Of a DNA stretch of 34,819 nt, positions 25,170-33,228 are shown in pieces. The notes beneath the pieces were generated by a model. That model ran no database searches and was not told the origin of the DNA. It saw nothing but the letters and a program-made list of their open reading frames with translations. Each line of letters begins with the position of its first letter. The stretch's first letter is position 1. Origin of the DNA: Planctomycetota bacterium (GTDB lineage Bacteria; Planctomycetota; UBA1135; GCA-002686595); assembly GCA_016795245.1 (NCBI GenBank), contig JAEUIA010000113.1:1-34819 (forward strand), read 5' to 3'. Both the position numbers and the translations under genes were made by a program.

Positions 25170-26221
25170 TTGGCGCTGGCGCTGTAGCTCGTCGTGCCCG
25201 ACATCTTGCGCGTCTCGCTGATCTCCATCTTGCGGCCGGCGGCGGAGAGCTTGACGCCCTGGTCGCTCTTGATCGAGGCCTGGCCCGAGAGCGTAAACGA
25301 CTTGAAGTGCCCGGCGGCGAGGTCCCACACGAGTTCGCCCTCGCCTTCGAAGCGGAACTCGATGTCGAGGTGATCGATCTCGAGTTCGTCGACGCCCGGA
25401 GGCATCTCGCCCTCTTCGATCATCTTGCGCGCGGCTTCGGTCATGTCGGCATCCGAGCGCACGTCGAGCGTGACTTGGATGACCGCGCAATTGCGGCCGT
25501 CGACTTCCTTGAGCGATGCGAGCTTGGCCTTGGCGCTGCCTTCGAGCTTGTCGCCGATCATGTTCGACATGCTGCTCATCTCCGATCCGAGTTGCATCGA
25601 AGACGAGTCCGAAGTCTCGGGCACCATCGACAGCCCTCCACCGGGAGAGAACACCTCGCGCAGGCCCTTCATCGGCACTTCCCATTCGTCGGCTTCCGCG
25701 ACCTCCTTGTCGGGCAGCAGCGAACGGAAGTCCATGTCCTCGGACAGGTCCTTGAGCAGCTTCGGCTTGTCCTCGTCCGGGTCGAGCTTCTTCGTGTACG
25801 CCTCTTTCTCGGCGTCCCACGTGAACACGACTTTCTTGCCTTCGAGTTCGCTCTTCATCCGCATGTTCTGCGTGTTGTCATGGGTCTGGCCCATGACCGA
25901 CATCTTCATCGCCATCGACGAGTCGCCGGCGAGTTCGTCGTAGAGGCGCACGAGCTTCTTGGGCGATCCGCCCTTCACGGTGACGTAGTCGTCCGTGATC
26001 GTGACCTTCTGGCTCGTGGTCAGCGTCATCTCCATGTCCGGCGCAGCACCGGCGCCGGTCATCGTGTACTCCTCGAGCGTCAGCGAGGACTTGTTCTCGA
26101 AGGTCTTGGTCAGGCTCGTTCCGTCCGCCGGCGCGAACTTGACGGTCGTTCCCGCCGGTCGCAAGGCGAGGAGCGCGGGGGAGAGGAGCAGTGCAGTCAG
26201 GAGTAGCGTGATCTTTTTCAT
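25166..26221 (-). CDS. Hypothetical exported protein
   Basis: 351 residues from ATG 26221 (MKKITLLLTALLLSPALLAL, a clear signal peptide); the frame stays open to 26320 but that region lacks coding character. The mature part is Met-, Glu- and Lys-rich, predicted mostly beta, with segments EYTMTGAGAAPDMEMTLTTS and ELEIDHLDIEFRFEGEGELV. It resembles proteins of unknown function that look like DUF6263-type lipocalin-fold proteins, but I am not sure. It overlaps the peptidase gene by 4 bp and probably shares its role. Confidence 0.75.
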   Translation of the reverse strand: MKKITLLLTALLLSPALLALRPAGTTVKFAPADGTSLTKTFENKSSLTLEEYTMTGAGAAPDMEMTLTTSQKVTITDDYVTVKGGSPKKLVRLYDELAGDSSMAMKMSVMGQTHDNTQNMRMKSELEGKKVVFTWDAEKEAYTKKLDPDEDKPKLLKDLSEDMDFRSLLPDKEVAEADEWEVPMKGLREVFSPGGGLSMVPETSDSSSMQLGSEMSSMSNMIGDKLEGSAKAKLASLKEVDGRNCAVIQVTLDVRSDADMTEAARKMIEEGEMPPGVDELEIDHLDIEFRFEGEGELVWDLAAGHFKSFTLSGQASIKSDQGVKLSAAGRKMEISETRKMSGTTSYSASAK

Positions 26222-26400
26222 AGGGTGTTCGTGGGGTTTGCCCGAGGCGGTGAGGCGCGCGAGCGCGGTCGTGGATGGGAGTTCGCCAGGCTCGCGGCCG
26301 ACGGGATCAGGGCCTCCCAAGCCGGAGAGTATAGACCGAGGGGCCCCGCTGACGCTCCAGGGCTACGCAAACCTGACCCGGAGCGGCCCCGTTCGGGCCT

Positions 26401-26450
26401 GAAAACACGCTCGCCCCCGCCGCGCAGCGAGCACGGCAGGGGCGAGTGTG
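26401..26450 (-). terminator. Rho-independent terminator for the M36 protease
   Basis: A long stem pairs CTCGCCCC (26410-26417) with GGGGCGAG (26439-26446), extended outward by CACG/TGTG and inward by GCCG/CGGC. Read on the minus strand it is followed by TTTTC (26405-26401), a classical T tract, 32 bp after the protease stop. Confidence 0.8.
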
Positions 26451-26481
26451 AGCCGGCGCGCGCGCGCCGCTCAACGTTCGA

Positions 26482-29481
26482 TCACGGACAGAAAGTGACC
26501 GCGAGCCCGTCCGAGAAGTTGAACCCGGGCTGCCCGCCGATGTTGTCGCGGAACCAGAACTGGAAGCGCCACAACTGACCGGCCGAGATCGGCTGCGGCA
26601 CGTTGTTGTAGTTCAGCGGATAGGTCGCGATCCCGAACACGTCGGCGAACACGACCGGCAAGCGATTGGTCTGTCCGGTCACGCACAGGAAGCCGTTGCC
26701 GAAGGGGATCTGCGCCGCGTTCGGACCGTAGAAGAAAATGCCCGCGGTGAACGGCGGACAATTCTGCGCGTACAGCGAGAGATTGTTCACGCTGATGTTC
26801 GACGTGCCGAAGGCGAAGATGCTGGCGGGGAAGCCTCCGGAGTTGGCCGTCGACGTGCAGAAATTGACCGGCGGCGGGCAGGGCACAGGCAGGCCCTCGA
26901 TCCACACGACTTCGACGTCGTCGATATTCCAACCGCCGTAGTTCGTCGAGCCGTTGGCTTGCAGGTTCCATTCGATCTGCACGGAAGGATTGTTGTCCGC
27001 CAGCGCCGAGATGTCGTAATCCACGGCGATCCACGCGCCGTCGTTCATGTTGGCCGTGCCGTTGATGTAGATCTGCGTGCCGTTGACGCGGATGCGCGCC
27101 TGGTCGCTCGCGGATCCCTGCACGGACAGCCAGCGCTTGAAGCGCAAGTGCACGCCGCTCGCGCCGGTGCAATTGAAGATCGGAGTCCGCAGCCAGGTGT
27201 TGGAGTTCGAGGCGTACGATCCGCCCGTGCTCTCGCCCAGGTCGGTGCCCCAGCACTTGATCGCCGAGAACGACGCGCCCGGATCGCTCCAGCCGGTGCC
27301 GGTCTTGCCGTACGGCGCTCCGCGCTGCCACTCGTTCGTCCCGGTGCCGCCGATCGTCCAACCCTGGTTGTCGGGCGCGAGGTCGAAGTTGTACGAGCCG
27401 ATGATGTGCTTGATACCGACGTCGAAGCCTACCGGCGTATTGGCTCCACCCTGCGGCGCGACGTTGGTGCTCGCGGCGTTGTTCGTCGCAGTCACGTAGT
27501 ACTCGACGCGCGTCTGGCCCAGTTGCGCCGGGATCGAGGCGGTGAACATGTCGTTCGGGCCCGGCGTCATGTTCACGGTCTGGTACGCGCCGCCGTTCAG
27601 ACGGTACTTCAGCTGCGTGGCCGTGAGCGGCGGGTTCTGGTTCGCGACGATGCGCGCGCTGACCGTGTAATTCGAAGTCTGATTCGTCGTGTCGGGCAAC
27701 ACGGTGAGCGTGTCCACCGAGACCTGGAACAGCGTGACGCCCGGGAAACCCTGGTCACGGAAGCCGAGGTCGATCTGTGAGTAGTGCGGCGTGCCGGTGT
27801 TGATGTTGCCGTCGTCGTCGTCGAGCGTCAGCCACTGCGTCTCGATGATCGATTTGATCTGCGTCTGGTTGTAGCTGTTCATCCAGCCCAGGAAGAGGCT
27901 GTTCGCGATCTGGTCACCGATGGTGTTGCCGTAGGTGGTGTTCAAGCGGCTGCGAATCTTCCACGCCGCACCCATCCACACTTCGCCGTCGGCATGAACC
28001 TGTCCGTAGCAGCCTGGGCTCGCATCTCCGCAGAACTGGCGCGTGTTCGTGCCGATGCGCACGTAGCCGCTGCCGTTGTACGCCCCTTGACCGTTGTAGG
28101 GGGTGTCGAAGGTGTACAGCGCCCACACGTCGGCGTTGCCCTCGCCCATGCCGTCCGAGCCGTTGTTGGTGGAGTAGAGCGAGTTCAGCCAGTGGCCGAA
28201 TTCGTGCGCCACGACGGTCGAGAAAGCGAAGTTCGAGCAACCGCTGCCGGCGCGGTAGTAATTCGTCTGATTGCCGGTCCAACTCGCGTTGCACGAGCTC
28301 GCCTGGTTCACGACCTGCGTGACGACGAAGTCGGCGTGCGTGTCGCTCGGGTTGGTGGTCTTGATGAAGTCGCGCACCGCCAGCGCCGCGCGGTAGGCAT
28401 TGGCTTGAGCAGTGGTGAACTCGCTCGCGGCGGGCGCCATCTGAACTACGTTGCCCGTGGCCTGCGTCAACGTCGTCGTGAGCGAGTAATCGGCGCCGGC
28501 AGCGTTGTTCACGTTGCCGTAGAGGCCGCTGTAGTCCATCGTCACCGACGCCGGCGCATTCACGCCGACGAGCGTGAAGTTGCCGTTCGCATCCGTGTAC
28601 GTGGTGACGGCGCCGCTGACGATCCGCATGTACGGGATCGGCAGTTGCACCGGCGGATTGGCACCGCTGTCCGCCGTGAGGCCGGGCGACGCGCTGCCCG
28701 TCACGCTGCCGGAGACGTCGAAGAAGTGCACGCTCGCGGCGCTCTTGTAGGCCGCGCCCGTGCGCGCGTCGACGAACCAGTCGAATCCGACCGGATCGAA
28801 GCCCTCGTAGTGCGCTTGCACGTCGATCTTCCACGCGAGCCGCGCGACACGCTGCTCACCGTCGAAGTCCTGGTCGACGATCAAGCGCGCTTCGCTGACG
28901 GAGTTCTCTTCGAAGCCGGTCTTGCGACGGAACGCTTCGATCGCGCTCGCGGTCGCGCGCTGTGCGTCGATGCGCGGGCGCACGTCGAATCCGCTCAGGT
29001 GCGGCAGGCCCACGGACTGCACCGACAAGAGCCGGCCTTGCATGTCGAACAACACGTTGACGAATCCGTCTTCGACCTGAACGCCCTCGACGATCTGACG
29101 GAAGCGCACCGTCATCTTGTCGGTGCTGCCGATGATGCCGAGCGGCAGGTGCAGCGTGGATTCGGGCACCAGCGTGGACGCGTCGATGCCGTGCATCGCG
29201 TAGGTCTCCTCGAGAGCGGTGCGCGCGAGCACGAAGAAATCGGCGTCGACATCGGCGCGGACCGTTCCGCGCGCGTCGGCGCGACCGCCGTACAGCATCT
29301 GCAAGAAGCCGGTCTGGGGGTCGGTCGCCACGCGCCAGTTGGACCCGTTGTCGGCGTTCCACTGTTCGAGGAGCTGCGTCAGATGGGGCGCATCCGGCGA
29401 CTGCGCGGCGGCGTGCGGCGCGGCGCAGAAAATGAGGGCAGAGAGGAAGAGCGACGATCCGGAGAGAGTGCGGAGGGTCAT
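26482..29481 (-). CDS. Secreted fungalysin-like (M36) metalloprotease
   Basis: 999 residues. Signal peptide ends near AAA-Q. Residues about 35-260 form an FTP/propeptide-like region (RFRQIVEGVQVEDGFVNVLFD) that normally inhibits the enzyme. The catalytic domain has HEFGH (426-430) in VVAHEFGHWLNSL and the third ligand Glu447 in GMGEGNADVWAL. A beta-sandwich middle (MAM-like or lectin-like) follows near 715-870. The last ~125 residues are the shared C-terminal module, starting PVNFCTSTANSGGFPASI and holding GNGFLCVTGQTNRLP and QFWFRDN. Exported and likely cell-surface, for protein breakdown. Transcribed alone, ending at an intrinsic terminator. Confidence 0.92.
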   Translation of the reverse strand: MTLRTLSGSSLFLSALIFCAAPHAAAQSPDAPHLTQLLEQWNADNGSNWRVATDPQTGFLQMLYGGRADARGTVRADVDADFFVLARTALEETYAMHGIDASTLVPESTLHLPLGIIGSTDKMTVRFRQIVEGVQVEDGFVNVLFDMQGRLLSVQSVGLPHLSGFDVRPRIDAQRATASAIEAFRRKTGFEENSVSEARLIVDQDFDGEQRVARLAWKIDVQAHYEGFDPVGFDWFVDARTGAAYKSAASVHFFDVSGSVTGSASPGLTADSGANPPVQLPIPYMRIVSGAVTTYTDANGNFTLVGVNAPASVTMDYSGLYGNVNNAAGADYSLTTTLTQATGNVVQMAPAASEFTTAQANAYRAALAVRDFIKTTNPSDTHADFVVTQVVNQASSCNASWTGNQTNYYRAGSGCSNFAFSTVVAHEFGHWLNSLYSTNNGSDGMGEGNADVWALYTFDTPYNGQGAYNGSGYVRIGTNTRQFCGDASPGCYGQVHADGEVWMGAAWKIRSRLNTTYGNTIGDQIANSLFLGWMNSYNQTQIKSIIETQWLTLDDDDGNINTGTPHYSQIDLGFRDQGFPGVTLFQVSVDTLTVLPDTTNQTSNYTVSARIVANQNPPLTATQLKYRLNGGAYQTVNMTPGPNDMFTASIPAQLGQTRVEYYVTATNNAASTNVAPQGGANTPVGFDVGIKHIIGSYNFDLAPDNQGWTIGGTGTNEWQRGAPYGKTGTGWSDPGASFSAIKCWGTDLGESTGGSYASNSNTWLRTPIFNCTGASGVHLRFKRWLSVQGSASDQARIRVNGTQIYINGTANMNDGAWIAVDYDISALADNNPSVQIEWNLQANGSTNYGGWNIDDVEVVWIEGLPVPCPPPVNFCTSTANSGGFPASIFAFGTSNISVNNLSLYAQNCPPFTAGIFFYGPNAAQIPFGNGFLCVTGQTNRLPVVFADVFGIATYPLNYNNVPQPISAGQLWRFQFWFRDNIGGQPGFNFSDGLAVTFCP

Positions 29482-29787
29482 GGATGGTGTGGCGATCGAT
29501 CGAGTGAGAGGGAATCCCGGTGCGCGCCAGTGAGAGGTTTCAGCGCGACAGGGCGGAGAAAGAGCGCGAGAAGGGCCCGGGAATGGGCTAGAGCACGCTA
29601 CCCTCGGTGTGCGGCAGCGTTACCCAGGTATAACGGGCGCGCCCCTCGGCGGGTTCCGCCCCACCCGAGAATGTCTGTCTCCAGTGTACCCCAGCCCGGG
29701 CCTTCGAGCGCCGCGGCCCGGCCGCGAGCCGGCCTCTCCACCCCAACCCCCACGGATCCACCCCAACCCCCACGGACCCAACCCGGC
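29482..29787. other. Intergenic region before the selenoprotein gene
   Basis: 306 bp between divergent genes. It holds TATAAC at 29629-29634, a weak minus-10 candidate for the rightward gene, with no good minus-35. Near its right end lie two 20-bp tandem repeats (29741-29760 and 29761-29780). No other gene is seen. Confidence 0.5.
29741..29780. repeat. Two 20-bp tandem repeats, G-quadruplex-prone
   Basis: Two units beginning CCCCAACCCCCACGGA, differing at one base, directly before the selenoprotein ATG. The complementary strand has repeated G4-5 tracts with short loops, fitting a G-quadruplex motif. Confidence 0.65.
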
Positions 29788-30012
29788 ATGCGCTTCCAGA
29801 TCGAATATTGCCTGCAGTGAAACTACACCCCTCAAGCGGTCGGTCTGACCGCCGAACTGAAGTCCGCCTACCCCGACTGCGAGGTCAAGCTGATCCCTTC
29901 GAAGGGCGGCGTCTTCGAAGTCACCCTCGACGGCCGACTCCTGTACTCGAAGAAAGCTCTCGATCGCTTTCCCTCGTACCAGGAGATTCCGTCGCTGATC
30001 GAGGCCGGTTGA
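29788..30012 (+). CDS. SelW/Rdx-family selenoprotein (CxxU, UGA as Sec)
   Basis: 74 residues if the TGA at 29818-29820 is read as selenocysteine (Sec). The N-terminal part MRFQIEYC-LQ-U-NYTPQA gives the CxxU redox motif at Cys8 and Sec11. The frame then stays open for 63 codons with family blocks AVGLTAELKSAYP, VKLIPSKGGVFEVTLDG, LYSKKALDRFP and YQEIPSLI, up to TGA 30010-30012. This is a complete thioredoxin-like Rdx domain (SelW/SelT/SelH), and the recoded codon falls exactly on the second Cys of the usual CxxC. A SECIS-like hairpin follows. Likely a small cytoplasmic thiol oxidoreductase; its partner is unknown. No Shine-Dalgarno is visible. The alternatives are a point mutation of TGC/TGT to TGA or a sequencing error, but the hairpin argues against both. 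Confidence 0.88.
29818..29820 (+). other. In-frame UGA, proposed selenocysteine codon
   Basis: TGA followed by A, at codon 11 of the SelW-like gene, where homologues have Cys or Sec. Coding similarity continues directly on its 3' side in the same frame. Confidence 0.85.
29836..29852 (+). promoter_or_regulatory. Bacterial SECIS element
   Basis: Perfect 6-bp GC-rich stem GCGGTC/GACCGC (29836-29841 and 29847-29852) with a 5-nt loop GGTCT. The loop begins 22 nt after the UGA, within the 16-37 nt window known for bacterial SECIS elements, and starts with the required G residues. GGUCU is the same apical loop as in E. coli fdhF. It lies inside the coding sequence, as bacterial SECIS elements do, and would recruit SelB with Sec-tRNA. 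Confidence 0.82.
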
Positions 30013-30045
30013 GTGTGCGCGCAGCCAGCTCTGCGCGCGTCACAC
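30013..30045. terminator. Convergent terminator hairpin
   Basis: GTGTG (30013-30017) pairs with CACAC (30041-30045), and CGCGCAG (30018-30024) with CTGCGCG (30031-30037), leaving a 3-nt bulge. It starts right after the selenoprotein stop and covers the stop of the facing small gene. No T tract. Confidence 0.55.
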
Positions 30046-30186
30046 GATCGCGATGAAGGCCAGCAAACCCAGCACGATCGCGAAGAGTACGACGGTCGTG
30101 GCGACAGGCACGCGACCGCTGTCCGCGATCGTGGCCGGAGTCGGCTGAGAGTTGCCGGCTGGAATGGAATCGGTGGTCGTAGTCAT
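30040..30186 (-). CDS. Small single-pass membrane protein
   Basis: 48 residues from ATG 30186 (MTTTTDSIPAGN). A polar, Thr/Ser/Pro-rich N terminus precedes one C-terminal helix (VATTVVLFAIVLGLLAFIAIV), so the protein would be tail-anchored. No Shine-Dalgarno is seen: the bases before the ATG are pyrimidine-rich. The long hydrophobic run and clean boundaries suggest a real gene, but it may be chance. It converges on the selenoprotein gene. Confidence 0.5.
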   Translation of the reverse strand: MTTTTDSIPAGNSQPTPATIADSGRVPVATTVVLFAIVLGLLAFIAIV

Positions 30187-30415
30187 GGGGGGAGGACCTG
30201 AACCAGTTGTCGAGCTCGATGATGTCCGACCGCACTCGAGAGGCCGGGGCAGCCCGGCGGTCATCCACATCCCTGATAGATAACACGCTTTCGAGATTTA
30301 TGCGGGTCCTTCGAAGAACAAGCTGCTCCGCCAGTCTCATCCGCGCCACCGCCCGTTTTCCGCGCGGAAATCACGATTTCTGAATCCGTTTTCAACACCG
30401 CCTGCGACACCGCCG

Positions 30416-32857
30416 ATGACCCACACCCTGAACTCCCGCCGTCGGCTCACCGCCGCAACGCTCCTCGCCGCGGCCGCCCTTGCGGGCCTGGCCTCCGGCT
30501 ACGCCCCGTTGCAAGAACCGCGCGCCCAGCCCAAACCGGGCGAGCTCGGCTACCAGCCGCCGGAGGTCGCGGACGTCCGAGTCAGGGACAGCGTCGTCCA
30601 CCAGGACCGGATCGGCGGCAGCTACCAGTCGCTGCTGGCGCTGTCGGGTTCGAGCGCCCCGGGTTTCTGCGCGGTCTGGCGCGACACGCGCGACGGCACG
30701 CTGGGACTGTATTTCGTGCGCCTCGACGAGCGCGGGGCCGCGCTCGAACCCGAGCGCTCGATCTGCTCTCCGCACACGATGCGCCGCACGGACGCGGTCG
30801 TGGCTCTGGCCCCCGACGGCGGCGGGGCGATCGCTTGGACCGCGGTGCTCGCGCGCGGAGCCGTGCCCTTCGTGCGCTGTTTCGACGGTGCCGGGATGAT
30901 CCTCGGTGGCGAGCGGCGCCTCTCCACGCCGATTGAGCCCGGACCCGGCGACGGACCTCTAGGCGGTCGCGGCGACGATGAGACGAGTTGTCGCGAGCCG
31001 GCGCTCGCGCGCTTCGAGGACGGTCGCGTGGCGATCGTGTGGACGCGGAACGGGCGCATGCAATGGCTCGAACTCTCGCACCAAGGCGATCCGTCGGGGC
31101 CGGTCGTGGATTTCGATCCGTCCTTGCCTGCAGCCGAACCCGGCGTGCGACTCGCCTCCGGACCCGAGAACGTGGTCGCCGCTCTGTGGCACGCGCGCGG
31201 GGGCGCGCTGCACTTGAGCGTGCGGCGGGACAAGCGCTGCGCGACCGGCGCGCTCGGCAGCGGAATGGGACGCGCGCTCGTCGCCGATCCCGCCGGTGGG
31301 TATTGGATTCTCGTGCGCGACGAAGGCCGCACTCTGTTGCGCCACGCCGCTCCGGACGGCAAGCCGGATCGGCCGGAGCGCGTCGTCTCGACATCCGACA
31401 CGCGCGAGGAACAGCTCGCCGTGTTCGACGGCGGTCTGGCGTTGCTCGAGCGTGCGGCGCAGGACGGACGCGCGGGTGGGCCACCGACGGTGAGGCTCTT
31501 CGCCGCGGACGGCACGCCGCGGAGCGACGAGCCGTTCACGATCCCGAGCGCTGCGGCGCGCGGCGTGACGGACGTGCGCATCGCGAGCAGCGGACGCACG
31601 CTCTTGATCGCGTGGACCGACGCGCGCGACGGCGACCTGAACGTCTATGCGCGTCCGCTCGTGCCCGGGGCGCCGGACGGCGAGAAACTGGGTGCGGAAG
31701 TGCGCCTGAACAGCGACGAAGCCAGCGCCACGCAAAACCATCCGGTCGTCGCGGCGACCGGCGCGCACGGCGTGATGGCGTGGTCGGACGAGCGCTCGGG
31801 GCCCGCGCGCGTCTACCTGCGGCGCTTTGGTGCGCACGACATGGCGGCCGACGAACTCGCGCTGCCGCTCGCGTTCGGCTCTACGCCCGCTCCCGCGGCG
31901 GCCGGCGGAGCGCTGCGCTCGGCGGTTGCGGTGCGCGGAAACGGCGACGCGCTCGTGTGCTGGCGCCAGGTCGCGCCGGGCGGAGTCAGCCGCCTGCTGG
32001 GACAGGTCGTCGGGCTCGACGGCACGGCGCGGAGTGCCGTGCTCGACCTCGACGACGGTGCGCACGGTCTGCCCGGCGATCCGGCCTGCACCGCGCTCGC
32101 GGGCGAACGCGGGTTCGCCGTGGCGTGGCCGCGCGCCCATCGCGGCGGTGTGCAGACGCGCCGTGTCGCGCCCGACGGTGCACTGGGTGAAGTGCGGCGC
32201 CTGAGCGATATCGCCGAGCTCGACGCAGCCGACGTCGATATCGAGGAACTCGACGGCGGGCGTGTGTTGTGCGTGTGGACGGCGCACAAGCCGCCGTCGA
32301 CCTGGTCGATCCGCGGCCGGTACACGACCGACGCGGGCGCGGTGCTCGGCGACGAGATTCACTTCGACGACACCGGACGCGGCGGGGACTGGGATCCCGC
32401 GCTCGCGCCGGCGACGGGCGGCGGGTTCGTGATGAGCTTCACCTCCGGTCCGATCCTCGATCCCGTGCGCGATGTCGTCGTGCGTTTGTTCGACGCCCGC
32501 GCGCGGCCGAAGGGGCCGCTCCTGCCGGTGTGCTTCAGCGCCAACGAGCAGGACTTCAGCGACGTCGTGCGCTTGGACGACGGCAGCTACGTCATCGCGT
32601 GGGAGGACGACATCTCGTACGTCGATCAGGTCTACGCGCGCCGGCTCAGCGCGGACGGGCGCACGCTCGGGCCGATGACGCGCATCAACGAGATCGATTC
32701 GAAGTTCGTGGCCGATCGCGTCGCGCCGCGCATCGCGGCCATCGGTGGGGGCTTCGGGGCGGTGTTCGCGGACCGCCGGCGCAGCCTCGGATTCGATGCC
32801 GTGTTCAAACTCGTGGGACCCGGGTTCGACATGCCCGCAGAGCCCGACGTGCGCTGA
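30416..32857 (+). CDS. Large exported repeat protein of unknown function
   Basis: 813 residues. N-terminal SRRRLTAATLLAAAALAGLAS is a signal peptide and may be Tat-type (twin Arg). The rest consists of loose repeats of about 50 residues on the theme VAIVWTRNG, LLIAWTDARDGDLNVYAR, GVMAWSDERSGPARVYLRRF, YVIAWEDDISYVDQVYARRL and a final FGAVFADRRR. These resemble blades of a large beta propeller, or two propellers (WD40/sialidase-like folds). No sialidase Asp-box is complete and no catalytic set is seen, so a binding role seems likelier. The gene stands alone, and its upstream spacer (30187-30415) shows no clear promoter. Confidence 0.8.
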   Translation: MTHTLNSRRRLTAATLLAAAALAGLASGYAPLQEPRAQPKPGELGYQPPEVADVRVRDSVVHQDRIGGSYQSLLALSGSSAPGFCAVWRDTRDGTLGLYFVRLDERGAALEPERSICSPHTMRRTDAVVALAPDGGGAIAWTAVLARGAVPFVRCFDGAGMILGGERRLSTPIEPGPGDGPLGGRGDDETSCREPALARFEDGRVAIVWTRNGRMQWLELSHQGDPSGPVVDFDPSLPAAEPGVRLASGPENVVAALWHARGGALHLSVRRDKRCATGALGSGMGRALVADPAGGYWILVRDEGRTLLRHAAPDGKPDRPERVVSTSDTREEQLAVFDGGLALLERAAQDGRAGGPPTVRLFAADGTPRSDEPFTIPSAAARGVTDVRIASSGRTLLIAWTDARDGDLNVYARPLVPGAPDGEKLGAEVRLNSDEASATQNHPVVAATGAHGVMAWSDERSGPARVYLRRFGAHDMAADELALPLAFGSTPAPAAAGGALRSAVAVRGNGDALVCWRQVAPGGVSRLLGQVVGLDGTARSAVLDLDDGAHGLPGDPACTALAGERGFAVAWPRAHRGGVQTRRVAPDGALGEVRRLSDIAELDAADVDIEELDGGRVLCVWTAHKPPSTWSIRGRYTTDAGAVLGDEIHFDDTGRGGDWDPALAPATGGGFVMSFTSGPILDPVRDVVVRLFDARARPKGPLLPVCFSANEQDFSDVVRLDDGSYVIAWEDDISYVDQVYARRLSADGRTLGPMTRINEIDSKFVADRVAPRIAAIGGGFGAVFADRRRSLGFDAVFKLVGPGFDMPAEPDVR

Positions 32858-32982
32858 CATCCGACCCCTTCAAAAATCGACGGAACCCGCCGCCGATCCG
32901 CTGCGTCCGAAGGGGAGATTCGTCGCCGATGGACGCGTGCCTCCAGGGGGGAACGCATCCTCAGGAGCGGCGCCGGGTCACT

Positions 32983-33020
32983 CGAACGCCAGCGGGGCTC
33001 CACGTTCCCTCTGGCGTTCG
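32983..33020 (+). terminator. Terminator-type hairpin
   Basis: Perfect 10-bp stem CGAACGCCAG (32983-32992) and CTGGCGTTCG (33011-33020) with an 18-nt loop, 125 bp after the large exported protein gene. No T tract follows, so it may need Rho or act as an mRNA-stabilising structure. Confidence 0.45.
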
Positions 33021-33184
33021 CTCTGTACTCCGCGCTGCGGTCGCCGCCGGTGGCACGCGCGCTGCCGACCGCAAGACTGCCGCGGCTCCTCGTGTACAGG
33101 CTCATGCAAGCACCCCGTATCTCCGCCCGCCTTCGTATTGTTTGCACCCTGTATCAGGGGGTCACGCTGCGCACACTCGATTCT

Positions 33185-33215
33185 TTGCGTGAGGCGCGCT
33201 CGCACACCGTTATAA
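33185..33215 (+). promoter_or_regulatory. Possible pyk promoter
   Basis: TTGCGT (33185-33190) and TTATAA (33210-33215) are separated by 19 bp. Transcription would start near 33222, at or just before the pyk start codon, implying a very short or absent leader. Weak match and long spacer. Confidence 0.3.
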
Positions 33216-33228
33216 GAGAGTGGGTCCG

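Larger units (their letters stand above)
32858..33228. other. Intergenic region before pyruvate kinase
   Basis: 371 bp between co-directional genes. It holds a hairpin at 32983-33020 and, close to pyk, a promoter-like TTATAA. I see no other gene or RNA. Short open frames here lack recognisable similarity. Confidence 0.55.

Noticed and set aside
29818..29820. The TGA as a true stop giving a 10-residue peptide, or as a pseudogene lesion
   Set aside because: Family similarity continues in frame on both sides, the stop falls on the known Sec position, and a SECIS-like hairpin follows. A random lesion would not explain all three. Sequencing error remains possible.
29609..29848. Plus-strand frame of 79 codons overlapping the selenoprotein start
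   Set aside because: It is in another frame, Pro/Arg-rich and low in complexity. The Rdx match in the frame at 29788 explains the DNA better.
30013..30415. tRNA-Sec or sel genes next to the selenoprotein
   Set aside because: No long-variable-arm tRNA with a TCA anticodon and no sel gene was found in this spacer or in the other intergenic regions. They must be elsewhere if present.
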